This document shows positions 50,843 to 59,706 of a DNA stretch of 64,000 nucleotides, piece after piece. The DNA comes from Polaribacter sargassicola (GTDB taxonomy: Bacteria; Bacteroidota; Bacteroidia; Flavobacteriales; Flavobacteriaceae), in NCBI RefSeq assembly GCF_021991835.1, contig NZ_JAHDAU010000004.1, forward strand, positions 186,001 to 250,000. The letters run 5' to 3'. The notes beneath the pieces are model-generated. The model made no database searches. It worked only from the letters and a program-made list of their open reading frames with translations, and was not told the DNA's origin. Each line of letters opens with the position of its first letter. The first letter of the stretch is position 1. A program made the position numbers and the translations under genes.

Positions 50843-53164
50843 TTATCCAATCACTTTTAATTTAGCAAATTGTAATAATAATTTCTTCTTACCAACAGTA
50901 CCAAATTTAATTTCTGCTTTTTTATTTGGTCCATTTCCTTCTAAAGCAATTACCTCTCCTGTACCAAATCTATTGTGTTCTACAATATTACCAACTACCA
51001 CTTTACCGTCAAATAAATTGGTTTTTGAGGTTGCTTGCGATACTTTTTTAAGATTTTTAGGTATAATTACTTCTTTTTTCTTTATCAAATCTCGCTCCAT
51101 TTTTTTGCGCTGAATCGGTTTTTGAAAACGGATTCCTTTTGGAGCATCATCAAAAATACTTTTATCAATAAAATTATTTACCGCTCTTTCTGGTCCTTTT
51201 GGCGTTAAATAGTGCAAATATTTATCGTCTATTTCTTCTAAAAACCTACTTGGTTCTGCATCTACCAATTTACCCCAACGGTAACGTGTTTGTGCATACG
51301 TTAAATAAGCTACTTTTTCTGCTCTTGTTAAGGCTACATAAAATAACCTACGTTCTTCTTCTAACTCACTTCTTGTATTCATGCTCATGGCAGAAGGAAA
51401 TAAATTTTCTTCTAAACCAACAACGTATACATATAAGTATTCTAATCCTTTAGATTGATGAATAGTCATTAAAGAAACACTTGGTTTTTCATCGTCTTTT
51501 TTAGCATCAAAATCTGTTGCTAGCGCTACATCTTCTAAAAAAGTGGTTAAAGATGCATCTGCTCCTTCTTCTATTTTATCGGTAATAAAATCTTTAATTC
51601 CGTTTAAAAGTTCTTGTACATTTTCTACTTTACTAACCGCTTCTGGTGTACCGTCTTTTTCTAAATCTTTTATTAATTGCGTTTGTTTTACTACTTTTTC
51701 TGCAATTTCAAAAGCATTCTTTGTTTTACTTTCTATTTGCAAACTCAAAATCATATTCATAAAGTTCTGCAACTTATTCTTAGTTCCAGTATTTATTTTT
51801 AAATCGATTTTATCAATGTATTTTATAATATCAAAAATTGATTTTTTATAATGATTGGCTGCAATAGTAAGCTTATCTATAGTTGTTGCACCGATTCCTC
51901 TTGCCGGATAATTAATGATTCTTTTTAACGCTTCTTCATCACTTGGATTAATAAGAATACGTAAATAAGATAATAAATCTTTTATTTCTTTACGTTGATA
52001 AAAAGAGATTCCTCCGTAAATTTTATAATCAATATTTTTTTTACGTAGTGCATCTTCTATTGCTCTAGATTGTGAGTTTGTTCTGTACAACACACAAAAA
52101 TCATCTGGTTTTAATTGATGATTCATTTGGTTTTCCCAAATAGATTGTGCTACAAAACGTCCTTCTTCTCCATCAGAAATAGTACGCATTACATTTATTG
52201 CTTCTCCTGCATCATTAGACGTCCAAACTTCTTTGTCTAATTTTGTTTTATTTTTTTCTATGACAGAATTTGCAGCATTTACAATATTACTTGTAGAACG
52301 GTAATTTTGCTCTAATTTAAAAGTTTTTACATCCGGATAATCTTTCTGAAAGTTTAAGATATTCTGAATATTTGCTCCCCTAAAACTATAAATACTTTGA
52401 GAATCATCACCAACCACACAAATGTTTTGAAAACGATCTGCTAATGCTTTTACAATTAGGTATTGCGAGTGATTTGTATCTTGATACTCATCTACCATAA
52501 TATATCTAAAACGATCTTGGTATTTTGCTAAAGATTCTGGAAAACGAACTAATAACTCATTGGTTCTTAATAACAAATCATCAAAATCCATCGCGCCAGC
52601 TTTAAAACATCTATCTACATATTCTTTGTAAATATTACCCACTTCTGGCCTACTTGCATGTAAATCTGCTTCTTGTAAATCTGGATTGTTAAAATAAGCT
52701 CTAACCGTAATTAAACTGTTTTTAAAGGAAGAAATTCTGCCTAAAATCTGTTTTGCTTTGTACTGCTCTTTATTTAAATTCTTTTCTTTAATAATTGCAG
52801 AAATTAAACGAACAGAATCTTGAGAATCGTAAATGGTAAAGTTTGTCGGAAAACCTAATTTATCTGCTTCTGAACGTAAAATACGTGCAAAAACCGAGTG
52901 AAAAGTTCCCATCCACAAATTTTTAGCTTCACTTGCACCCACAACACCTGCAATTCTTTCTTTCATTTCTCTCGCTGCTTTGTTGGTAAATGTTAGCGAT
53001 AAAATATTAAAAGAATCTACACCTTGCTGCATTAAATGTGCAATTCTGTAAGTTAGCACACGTGTTTTACCAGAACCCGCACCAGCAATAATAATCATTG
53101 GTCCATCTTTTTGTATAACTGCCTGTCTTTGTGCTTCGTTTAAAGTATTTAAATAAGTATTCAA
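50843..53164 (-). CDS. UvrD/PcrA-type superfamily 1 DNA helicase
   Basis: A 773-residue 3'-5' helicase: Walker A AGAGSGKTRVL (about 27-37), motif II VDEYQDTN (about 225), QNYRST, motif V MTIHQSKGLEY and motif VI FYVALTRAEK. The C-terminal Tudor-like domain of PcrA is present (GNIVEHNRFGTGEVIALEG). It acts in nucleotide excision and mismatch repair and in clearing RNA polymerase or RecA filaments. Monocistronic, convergent with nothing; its start faces the satD repeats. Confidence 0.95.
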   Translation of the reverse strand: MNTYLNTLNEAQRQAVIQKDGPMIIIAGAGSGKTRVLTYRIAHLMQQGVDSFNILSLTFTNKAAREMKERIAGVVGASEAKNLWMGTFHSVFARILRSEADKLGFPTNFTIYDSQDSVRLISAIIKEKNLNKEQYKAKQILGRISSFKNSLITVRAYFNNPDLQEADLHASRPEVGNIYKEYVDRCFKAGAMDFDDLLLRTNELLVRFPESLAKYQDRFRYIMVDEYQDTNHSQYLIVKALADRFQNICVVGDDSQSIYSFRGANIQNILNFQKDYPDVKTFKLEQNYRSTSNIVNAANSVIEKNKTKLDKEVWTSNDAGEAINVMRTISDGEEGRFVAQSIWENQMNHQLKPDDFCVLYRTNSQSRAIEDALRKKNIDYKIYGGISFYQRKEIKDLLSYLRILINPSDEEALKRIINYPARGIGATTIDKLTIAANHYKKSIFDIIKYIDKIDLKINTGTKNKLQNFMNMILSLQIESKTKNAFEIAEKVVKQTQLIKDLEKDGTPEAVSKVENVQELLNGIKDFITDKIEEGADASLTTFLEDVALATDFDAKKDDEKPSVSLMTIHQSKGLEYLYVYVVGLEENLFPSAMSMNTRSELEEERRLFYVALTRAEKVAYLTYAQTRYRWGKLVDAEPSRFLEEIDDKYLHYLTPKGPERAVNNFIDKSIFDDAPKGIRFQKPIQRKKMERDLIKKKEVIIPKNLKKVSQATSKTNLFDGKVVVGNIVEHNRFGTGEVIALEGNGPNKKAEIKFGTVGKKKLLLQFAKLKVIG

Positions 53165-53263
53165 TAGATTATTTTAAAAGAATTTAAAAACGTGAAATTA
53201 GCCAAACTATTTGTTTTTATAAAAGAAGATCGTTAATTTTTATTCACAAATTACATTCTTCTT

Positions 53264-53347
53264 AATTCGGGTCTACGCCCGATATTTAAAAAATTCGTGC
53301 TAAGACCCGAATATTTCAAAATTCGTTCTAAAACCCGAATTTTTTGT
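53264..53347. repeat. Three 28-nt tandem degenerate palindromic repeats
   Basis: Copies start at 53264, 53292 and 53320, each beginning AATTCG and containing CCCGA(A)T. They look like decayed versions of a perfect hairpin ATTCGGGTC-TAA-GACCCGAAT: copy 1 keeps the left arm, copy 2 the right. They occupy the gap between the divergent uvrD-like and satD genes. Confidence 0.75.
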
Positions 53348-53387
53348 TTTAATTAGATAAAAAAGGTATTTTTACTAAAAATTAAAA

Positions 53388-54002
53388 ATGACAAGTATTT
53401 TAACTGGTGATATAATAAACTCTAGATCTGTTGCTTCTAAAGAATGGTTACCTTTAGTAAAAACTGCTTTTAAAACAGTTGGAGAAACACCCAAAACTTG
53501 GGAAATATATAGAGGCGATAGTTTTCAAATAGAAATTAACAAGCCAGAAAATGCGTTACTTTTTGCTATTGAATTAAAAACCATTTTAAAAAAAAATAAA
53601 AATTTAGATGTTAGAATTGCCATAGGAATTGGTTCTAAAAACGATGATTATAAAAATATTACCGAAGGAAGTGGAGAAGCTTTTATAAATAGCGGAGAAG
53701 CTTTTGACAAGTTACTTAAAAAACAAAATTTAGCTATTATTTCTCCTTGGCAAGAAATTGACAATATTTTTAATACTGCTTTTGCTATTGCTCTTTTAAC
53801 CATTGATAATTGGACAGTAAATTCTGCCGATTTTGTTGCCATGTGTCTTAAAAAACCAAATACAACTCAGAAATTAATTGCCAAAGAATTAAACATTTCT
53901 GAAAGTAGCGCAAGTGAACGTAGAAAAAGAGCTGGTTTTGATGAAATTATGCAATTAGAAAAATTATACAGAGAATTAATCATCAAAAAAACAAATACAT
54001 AA
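53388..54002 (+). CDS. SatD-family protein
   Basis: A 204-residue protein of the SatD family: MTSILTGDIINSRS, EIYRGDSFQIEI, LDVRIAIGIGS and a C-terminal winged/HTH segment (TQKLIAKELNISESSASERRKRAGF). The family takes its name from the streptococcal sat operon, but its biochemistry is not defined; the GDxxxS and RGDSFQ motifs recall nucleotide-binding or cyclase-like folds. It is first of three tightly packed plus-strand genes (gaps of 2-3 nt). Confidence 0.82.
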   Translation: MTSILTGDIINSRSVASKEWLPLVKTAFKTVGETPKTWEIYRGDSFQIEINKPENALLFAIELKTILKKNKNLDVRIAIGIGSKNDDYKNITEGSGEAFINSGEAFDKLLKKQNLAIISPWQEIDNIFNTAFAIALLTIDNWTVNSADFVAMCLKKPNTTQKLIAKELNISESSASERRKRAGFDEIMQLEKLYRELIIKKTNT

Positions 54003-54004
54003 AG

Positions 54005-54724
54005 ATGTTTATATTCCTTCAATTTTTATTGGCACATATTTTAGGCGATTTTGTTTTTCAACCAGAAAAATGGGTGAAAGACAAAGAAGAAAAGAAAGCA
54101 AAATCTGTAAAATTATTTTTTCATATTTGTATACACGCAGTTTTATTATTGCTAATTTTTATTTTAAACTTAAAAGAATATTGGCTTGGCATTTTATGTG
54201 TTGTAGTTTCTCATTACTTTATAGATATCTTAAAACTATATCTTCAAGAAAAGAAAACAAAAAGAGCTTGGTTTTTTATTGATCAAATTTTACATGTCTT
54301 AATTTTAATTATTACCACTTCTTTTTATGTTGATTTTCAAATATCAACAGACAAAATAATTACTGATAAAACTTTATTATTACTGATTTTTTTATTGCTA
54401 GTAATTTACGTTTCAGCAATTATCATTAAAATAATTATTACACAATGGAATCCTGAAAAGAAAAAAGAAAATGATGATTCTTTGGCTAAAGCCGGACGTT
54501 ATATTGGTATTTTAGAACGTTTGTTTGTTTTTACTTTTGTAATTACCAATCATTGGGAAGGAATTGGTTTTTTATTAGCAGCAAAATCTGTTTTTAGGTT
54601 TGGTGATTTAACTTCTTCTAAAGACAGAAAATTAACCGAATATATTTTAATAGGAACATTATTAAGTTTTGGATTGGCAGTATTTTTAGGAATTCTATAT
54701 TTGTATATTATAAACTTACTCTAA
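54005..54724 (+). CDS. DUF3307 integral membrane protein
   Basis: A 239-residue protein with six or so transmembrane segments. The N-terminal part (LLAHILGDFVFQPEKWVKDKEEKKAKSVKLFFHICIH) shows the DUF3307 signature: Asp, Gln and His residues in the first helices, as if lining a metal or proton site. Always found next to SatD in Bacteroidota; a transport or signalling pair is possible but unproven. Starts 2 nt after the satD stop. Confidence 0.85.
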   Translation: MFIFLQFLLAHILGDFVFQPEKWVKDKEEKKAKSVKLFFHICIHAVLLLLIFILNLKEYWLGILCVVVSHYFIDILKLYLQEKKTKRAWFFIDQILHVLILIITTSFYVDFQISTDKIITDKTLLLLIFLLLVIYVSAIIIKIIITQWNPEKKKENDDSLAKAGRYIGILERLFVFTFVITNHWEGIGFLLAAKSVFRFGDLTSSKDRKLTEYILIGTLLSFGLAVFLGILYLYIINLL

Positions 54725-54727
54725 TTT

Positions 54728-55240
54728 ATGGAAGATCAATTAATAGAAAGTATTGCTTATATTCTACCCGCTGCCGTTACAGGTTTTGTTGCTTATTATA
54801 TGTTTAATGGCTTTTTAAATCAGCAAAATTCTGATAAAAAAATGGCTCTTTTAGCGGAAAAAAGAAAAGATGCTTTACCTATTAAATTACAAGCTTACGA
54901 AAGAATGTTATTGTTTTGCGATCGTATAAATCCTGTAAAAATGCTTATTAGAGTTAAACCGATTTCTGAAGACACAAATGATTATTTACAACTTTTACTA
55001 GCTAACATAGAACAAGAATTTGAGCATAATCTGGTACAACAAATATATATTTCTAATGAAACATGGACTGCTATTGTTGCTACTAAAAACGCTATTATAA
55101 ATAAATTAAAACAAGTTGCAGAAAGCTCTAACTCTGCAAATGATTTAAGAGAAAATGTTTTAATCGACTATTCTAAAATATTACCACCTACAGAAACAGC
55201 GATTTCTTTTATTAAAAATGAAGTAAGAAAAATATTATAA
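54728..55240 (+). CDS. Conserved hypothetical membrane-anchored protein
   Basis: A 170-residue protein with one N-terminal transmembrane helix (about 8-28: SIAYILPAAVTGFVAYYMF) and a helical cytosolic domain with LPIKLQAYERMLLFCDRINP and LQLLLANIEQEFEHNLVQQIYIS. I recognise it as a conserved Flavobacteriia protein of unknown function. Its place directly after DUF3307, with a strong terminator following, makes it the last gene of the satD operon. Confidence 0.75.
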   Translation: MEDQLIESIAYILPAAVTGFVAYYMFNGFLNQQNSDKKMALLAEKRKDALPIKLQAYERMLLFCDRINPVKMLIRVKPISEDTNDYLQLLLANIEQEFEHNLVQQIYISNETWTAIVATKNAIINKLKQVAESSNSANDLRENVLIDYSKILPPTETAISFIKNEVRKIL

Positions 55241-55243
55241 TTC

Positions 55244-55287
55244 AAAAAGGCTCTTACTTAGAAAAACTACTAAGTAAGAGCCTTTTT
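55244..55287. terminator. Bidirectional terminator
   Basis: Perfect 18-bp stem AAAAAGGCTCTTACTTAG / CTAAGTAAGAGCCTTTTT between the convergent satD operon and the B12 locus. Confidence 0.9.
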
Positions 55288-55295
55288 AAAAAATA

Positions 55296-56357
55296 TTAAT
55301 TAAAATATATTTTAGAAGCACCAATAGCTACATCTTTTGTTATACTTACAGATCCACTAGAAATACTGTAGATATTTAATTTACTTGAATCAGAAAAACT
55401 AGCATCTAGAGTATATAAGTTATCTCCTTCAACTTCTAGACCATATAAAAACCCTTCAGTTTCCACAATACTTGTGCTAGATAAACTTGTTGCAGATTCA
55501 TTAATAACATAAACACTGTTACCAATATTATAATAAATAGCTCCGTTTTCAAATACCATTAAAGAAGGTTGTTCTCCTTCTGCAAAAACCAACTCATTAG
55601 TAATTTCTAATGAGGTAATATCAATCATAGAAATACTAGCTAAAGTAGTACCAATTACACTCCAATCAGTATCATAAATAGTTCTTCCAGAGGATAAAAC
55701 AACTAACTCTCCTAAATTATTAAAAAATAACTCATCTGGATTGTCTTTAACAGTTATTTCAATAACTTCTTCAGAATCGATATCAATAACAGAAATAACA
55801 TTATTAGTAGTATATGCACCTTTATGAGAAACATATAATTTACCATTATTTTCTATAATTCGTTCTGGTCCATTACCTACAGAAATAGTACTCTCTACTT
55901 CATAAGTTTCTAAATTTACAACCGCTATAAAATCATCTGTATCACTTGAGGTAGAACCCCAGTTTGTAACGTAACCTTTATTACCCACAACAGCAATAAA
56001 TCTTGGTAAAATTAAACCTGTATTAATAGACCCTAACTTTTCAAAAGTATACCTATCTGCTACTGTAACTGTATTTTGGTTATCTACAACAATGTAAGCA
56101 TTATCATTATCAAAAGTCATTGATTGTAAAAAAGTACCTAACTCTTCATTATTTACGGTTTTGTAAATAAGATTTTCTGATGTAACAAAATCATCAGAAA
56201 CAAAAGAGATAGAACCTGTACCTGCTCCACTACCTTCTCCTGAAATTAAAACTCCGTTTTCGTAATCTCCTTTAGGTAAATCTACCGAATCCTTTTCGCA
56301 GGATGCAAAAAGAATTGTTGCTAATAATAAAAGTGAAAGTAATTTGTTAATTTTCAT
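55296..56357 (-). CDS. BtuG-like beta-propeller surface lipoprotein
   Basis: A 353-residue lipoprotein (LFASC, Cys20) with YncE/DUF5074-type beta-propeller repeats (VVDNQNTVTVADRYTFEKLG, FIAVVNLETYEVESTISVGNGPER, VISVIDIDSEEVIEITV, ISMIDITSLEIT). In Bacteroides the corresponding protein, BtuG, is a surface cobalamin-binding lid on the BtuB transporter. Here the gene lies 6 nt downstream of a BtuB-like receptor under a cobalamin riboswitch, which supports the same role. Binding residues cannot be checked from sequence alone. Confidence 0.85.
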   Translation of the reverse strand: MKINKLLSLLLLATILFASCEKDSVDLPKGDYENGVLISGEGSGAGTGSISFVSDDFVTSENLIYKTVNNEELGTFLQSMTFDNDNAYIVVDNQNTVTVADRYTFEKLGSINTGLILPRFIAVVGNKGYVTNWGSTSSDTDDFIAVVNLETYEVESTISVGNGPERIIENNGKLYVSHKGAYTTNNVISVIDIDSEEVIEITVKDNPDELFFNNLGELVVLSSGRTIYDTDWSVIGTTLASISMIDITSLEITNELVFAEGEQPSLMVFENGAIYYNIGNSVYVINESATSLSSTSIVETEGFLYGLEVEGDNLYTLDASFSDSSKLNIYSISSGSVSITKDVAIGASKIYFN

Positions 56358-56363
56358 TTTTTT

Positions 56364-58235
56364 TTAAAATTTATAGTTTATGTTTAATTTGAAATTCCTA
56401 TTTGGCATTGGTCTTCTAGGTTGTGTAACATACAATTCGTTAAAAATGTTATTTACTCTGAAACCAATAGATATTTGTTTTTCTTTATAATTATATATCT
56501 TATAATAACTACCAATATTGGCTACGTAAAAACTAGGCACAATAAAATCTTTAGAATTGCTTTCTGTTGTAAATGTTTTCCCTGTAAATAATTGCTCGTA
56601 AAAAAAGCCATATTTTTTATAACGATAAGACAAGTTGTTGTTCAATAAATGTTTTGGCACAAAAATTAAATAGGTTTGTGTTTCTTTATTTTTTGCTTCT
56701 GTATAACCATAAGTTAAGTTAAAGTCTACAAAATGATTTTTAAAATTTTCTTTAAAATTTAAAGCAACCTCTATTCCTTTATTTTCTGTATTTGTTAAGT
56801 TAATAGGCGTCCAAATACCTGGTCTCTCTGGATCTCCATTTGGTGTCCAAACAATCTTATTTTCAGCATTAATATAAAACACAGACATATCTATACTTAA
56901 TATATTATTCTTAAAAACAACCCCAAACTCTCCTTGTAAAGCTATTTCTGGTATCAGGTCTGTATTACCTTGACCTGGCCAATACAAATCATTATAAGTA
57001 GGTACTCTGTAATTTTTAGATGCGTTAGCCCTAACAAATAAATTATTAATTTTTTTAGATTTTATACCAAGTGCAAAGCTTAAAGGCACTTTATAATCTG
57101 AATTAAAATCTTTTCTAATTTTAGCATCAAAAAAAACAGCATTTGCTAAATTTTGATTATAAAGTATGGATTGAGAAAATTGTCTTCTATTTTTTTCTAA
57201 AATTTGATCCGTTTTACCAAAAATTGATTCATATTCTGAATATGAAGTAACTACTGCTTTTAATTCTTGTAATTGATATGAAAATGAGTAGTTTGTAATG
57301 TATCTTTTGCTTTTACCAAAATTAAATTCTGTTGAATTTTTATCTTCAAAATACTGATATTCTTGTGTTAAAAATCCGAATTTTAATTCGTGTGATATTT
57401 TTTTATCATCATAAGTATAGACTAATAAATTTCTATTATTATAATCCTTATACTTTTCGTTTGCAGAAGTTGGGTTTGGTAATTCTCCAGAAAAAAATCT
57501 TTCTGCAGCATAACTTGTACTGTAAAATTTTATTTGAGATAAAGTAGAAAATCTATGTCCCAAACTTACATTAATATTTAGATTTTTGTAAGCTCCATTA
57601 AAATTCTTGTAATCTGTACCTAATAATTTATAATCATTTTGAGATTGGTTGTAAGAAAACCCTATTTTTAATGAAAAATTATCAGCATACATTTTAAATT
57701 TATGTAAAGCATTAAAAGTATCAAAACTACCTAAAGATGCTATAAATTGATTACTAATTGTTTTTTTAGGTTGATATTTTAATTCATCATTTAAATGAAT
57801 AGTTCCACCAATTGCACCAGAGCCATATTCTATACTTCCACCTCCACTTCTAATAGAAATTTGATCGAATAAACTAACCGTTAACGAATTAAAACCTGTT
57901 TGCCCATTATTAATTGAGTTAATATTTATACCATTCCACACTACTGCTGTGTTAGATGCACTTGTTCCTCTAAAACTAGCTGTACTTGTACCTCCTGCAC
58001 CATATTCTTTTAAGTAAATTGGAGAATTAAAACGTAAAAGAGAAGTAAATGATTCTGTATTTTTTAGTAAAATAGAATCGTTTAAGGTAGTAATTTTATA
58101 GCCTTTAGAATTTTTAGCTATTCTTTTATCAGCAACAACAATAACTTCATCTAAAATATTTTTAATAGAGTCGTTCTGTGATAAAATAGAATTTGTTACA
58201 ATAAAGAATATTGCAAATAATATGAGTCTTTTCAT
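56364..58235 (-). CDS. btuB: BtuB-like TonB-dependent outer-membrane cobalamin receptor
   Basis: A 623-residue TonB-dependent receptor: signal peptide (about 1-19, ending ILSQ), plug domain (about 30-150, with RGTSASNTAVVWNGININS and SGGGSIEYGSGAIGGTIHL), and a 22-strand barrel ending in a C-terminal aromatic strand (FKLNINYKF). The upstream leader is a cobalamin riboswitch, so the substrate is almost certainly B12 or a relative. I start at MKRLILFA (58235); the open frame extends 29 codons further but that part is riboswitch sequence. Confidence 0.93.
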   Translation of the reverse strand: MKRLILFAIFFIVTNSILSQNDSIKNILDEVIVVADKRIAKNSKGYKITTLNDSILLKNTESFTSLLRFNSPIYLKEYGAGGTSTASFRGTSASNTAVVWNGININSINNGQTGFNSLTVSLFDQISIRSGGGSIEYGSGAIGGTIHLNDELKYQPKKTISNQFIASLGSFDTFNALHKFKMYADNFSLKIGFSYNQSQNDYKLLGTDYKNFNGAYKNLNINVSLGHRFSTLSQIKFYSTSYAAERFFSGELPNPTSANEKYKDYNNRNLLVYTYDDKKISHELKFGFLTQEYQYFEDKNSTEFNFGKSKRYITNYSFSYQLQELKAVVTSYSEYESIFGKTDQILEKNRRQFSQSILYNQNLANAVFFDAKIRKDFNSDYKVPLSFALGIKSKKINNLFVRANASKNYRVPTYNDLYWPGQGNTDLIPEIALQGEFGVVFKNNILSIDMSVFYINAENKIVWTPNGDPERPGIWTPINLTNTENKGIEVALNFKENFKNHFVDFNLTYGYTEAKNKETQTYLIFVPKHLLNNNLSYRYKKYGFFYEQLFTGKTFTTESNSKDFIVPSFYVANIGSYYKIYNYKEKQISIGFRVNNIFNELYVTQPRRPMPNRNFKLNINYKF

Positions 58236-58269
58236 GTTTACGTTAACTTTTATCCCGAAAGTTTTAATT

Positions 58270-58456
58270 GTTAAAAATACAGGCAGGTCTCCTGGCTTGC
58301 GTCTTGTAATTGGTCTTCCCATTTTTATTCTAATTTATTTTAGAAATACAAACAGTGACATTAAATAATTACAAGCTTTGTAGCTTACAGTTGCGGGAAC
58401 AGCTTCGGTTTTTAACCGAATTCCCTTTTAATTTATCCTAAAAGAATAAAACCTTA
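58270..58456 (-). promoter_or_regulatory. Cobalamin (B12) riboswitch
   Basis: On the minus strand: GGGAA ... GAAGCTGTTCCCGCAACTGTAAG core, GTCACTG, GGGAAGACC, and the B12 box GCCAGGAGACCTGCC (58282-58296). The order and spacing are those of adenosylcobalamin-type riboswitches. It ends about 35 nt before the btuB-like start and is expected to repress uptake genes when B12 is plentiful. Confidence 0.95.
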
Positions 58457-58504
58457 ATTTTTGGCAAAAATAGATTATTATTTATGATAATCAACAAATA
58501 ATAA

Positions 58505-59422
58505 TTAATTATAATTTAAGAATTTACGACTTAATTTTTCTGAAATCTCAAAATGCTCTGGATGAATCATTTTTGCTAAACATTCTATCCCGTTTACTAA
58601 AGTTCCTGCAGAAGATTGGGTAAACATATCAAAATCTGCAATAAAAACTTGCTTGTTTTTTACTGCTTTTAATGATTTCCATTCTGGTTTATTTTCTAAG
58701 AATTGCATATCTTCTTTTGTTCTTGCAACATTGTAACCACAAGGTGCAATGATTAATACCTCTGGATTGTATTTTACAATTTTATCCCAAGGTATTACAA
58801 TACTATCTCCAGAAGGATGTGATAATAAATCGATACCACCAGCATACCCAATTTGATGAGGAATCCAATGCCCGCAATTAAATAAAGGATCTATCCATTC
58901 TAAAAGTAAGACACTTTTAGTCTGAATTCTTTTGGCTCTTTGAGTATCTATAATAGCATAAATTCTTTCTTTTAATTGCTGCACATACTCCAAACCAATT
59001 TCTTTTTTTTCTAGAGCAGTTGCAATAGTTATGGCATTATCAAAAACATCTTCTAAAGAATTTGGTGTAATAGAAATTAATTCGGGTATTTTTGGTAATT
59101 TATATGCAGATGTTGCTACGCATGCAGTATCTATTTGACAAACATCACAAACATCTTGTGTAAAAATAATATCTGGTGCAACGCTGTTTAAGACAGGCTC
59201 ATCTACGTAATATAAAGTACCTCCTTCTTTCTTTGTTTTAGAAAAAATAGCATTTATTTCTTCGCTTGTTAATTTTTGCCCCTCTAATTTATATCTAACA
59301 GCAACTTGTTTTTCTTCTAATGCAATTTTAGGACATTCAAAAGTAATTCCGTTTAAATATTTTTGTAAACCCATATCGTAAATCATTTGAGTTACTGCAG
59401 GCATAAAAGAAGAAACTATCAT
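58505..59422 (-). CDS. BtuF-like (helical-backbone) cobalamin-binding protein without signal peptide
   Basis: A 305-residue protein of the BtuF/FecB helical-backbone receptor fold (MIVSSFMPAVTQMIYDMGL; TPNSLEDVFDNAITIATAL; YNPEVLIIAPCGYNVART). It begins directly in the first domain, so it has no export signal. It is Cys-containing (CDVCQIDTAC), with a possible metal or thiol site. Located upstream of the B12 riboswitch on the same strand. Homologues are annotated as cobalamin-binding proteins; a cytosolic cobalamin-handling or corrinoid-scavenging role is an inference. Confidence 0.83.
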   Translation of the reverse strand: MIVSSFMPAVTQMIYDMGLQKYLNGITFECPKIALEEKQVAVRYKLEGQKLTSEEINAIFSKTKKEGGTLYYVDEPVLNSVAPDIIFTQDVCDVCQIDTACVATSAYKLPKIPELISITPNSLEDVFDNAITIATALEKKEIGLEYVQQLKERIYAIIDTQRAKRIQTKSVLLLEWIDPLFNCGHWIPHQIGYAGGIDLLSHPSGDSIVIPWDKIVKYNPEVLIIAPCGYNVARTKEDMQFLENKPEWKSLKAVKNKQVFIADFDMFTQSSAGTLVNGIECLAKMIHPEHFEISEKLSRKFLNYN

Positions 59423-59444
59423 TTATATTTTATTTTTTTACTTA

Positions 59445-59452
59445 CAAATTTA
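59445..59452 (-). promoter_or_regulatory. -7 box (TAAATTTG) for the BtuF-like gene
   Basis: Exact TAnnTTTG on the minus strand, 23 nt before the ATG. An ATCCTT/AAGGAT inverted repeat (59455-59469) sits just upstream of it and could be an operator. Confidence 0.45.
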
Positions 59453-59706
59453 CATCCTTTTTAAGGATATTTTTACTTTTCTAAAAATGTTTCTAAGCGT
59501 AGAAATTAAAATATTTTGATTATTAAAAATATTTTTTCTTAAAATTATAACCTTAAAAAAAAAAATCTTAAATAGCTTTACATCATCTAAAACTGTAAAA
59601 TTCTTAGTTAAGAATTAATCAAAAAATATTTTTAAAAACACCGATTTTTTGTCAGAAGTTTACACGAATCATTCATAATATTCCATAAAAAATTTATTGC
59701 TTTAAA

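Noticed and set aside
53264..53347. 28-nt tandem repeats as a CRISPR array
   Set aside because: The units abut with no unique spacers, there are only three, and no cas gene is near.
58236..58322. 29-residue N-terminal extension of the BtuB-like receptor
   Set aside because: It translates riboswitch sequence including the region next to the B12 box; a proper signal peptide begins at 58235.
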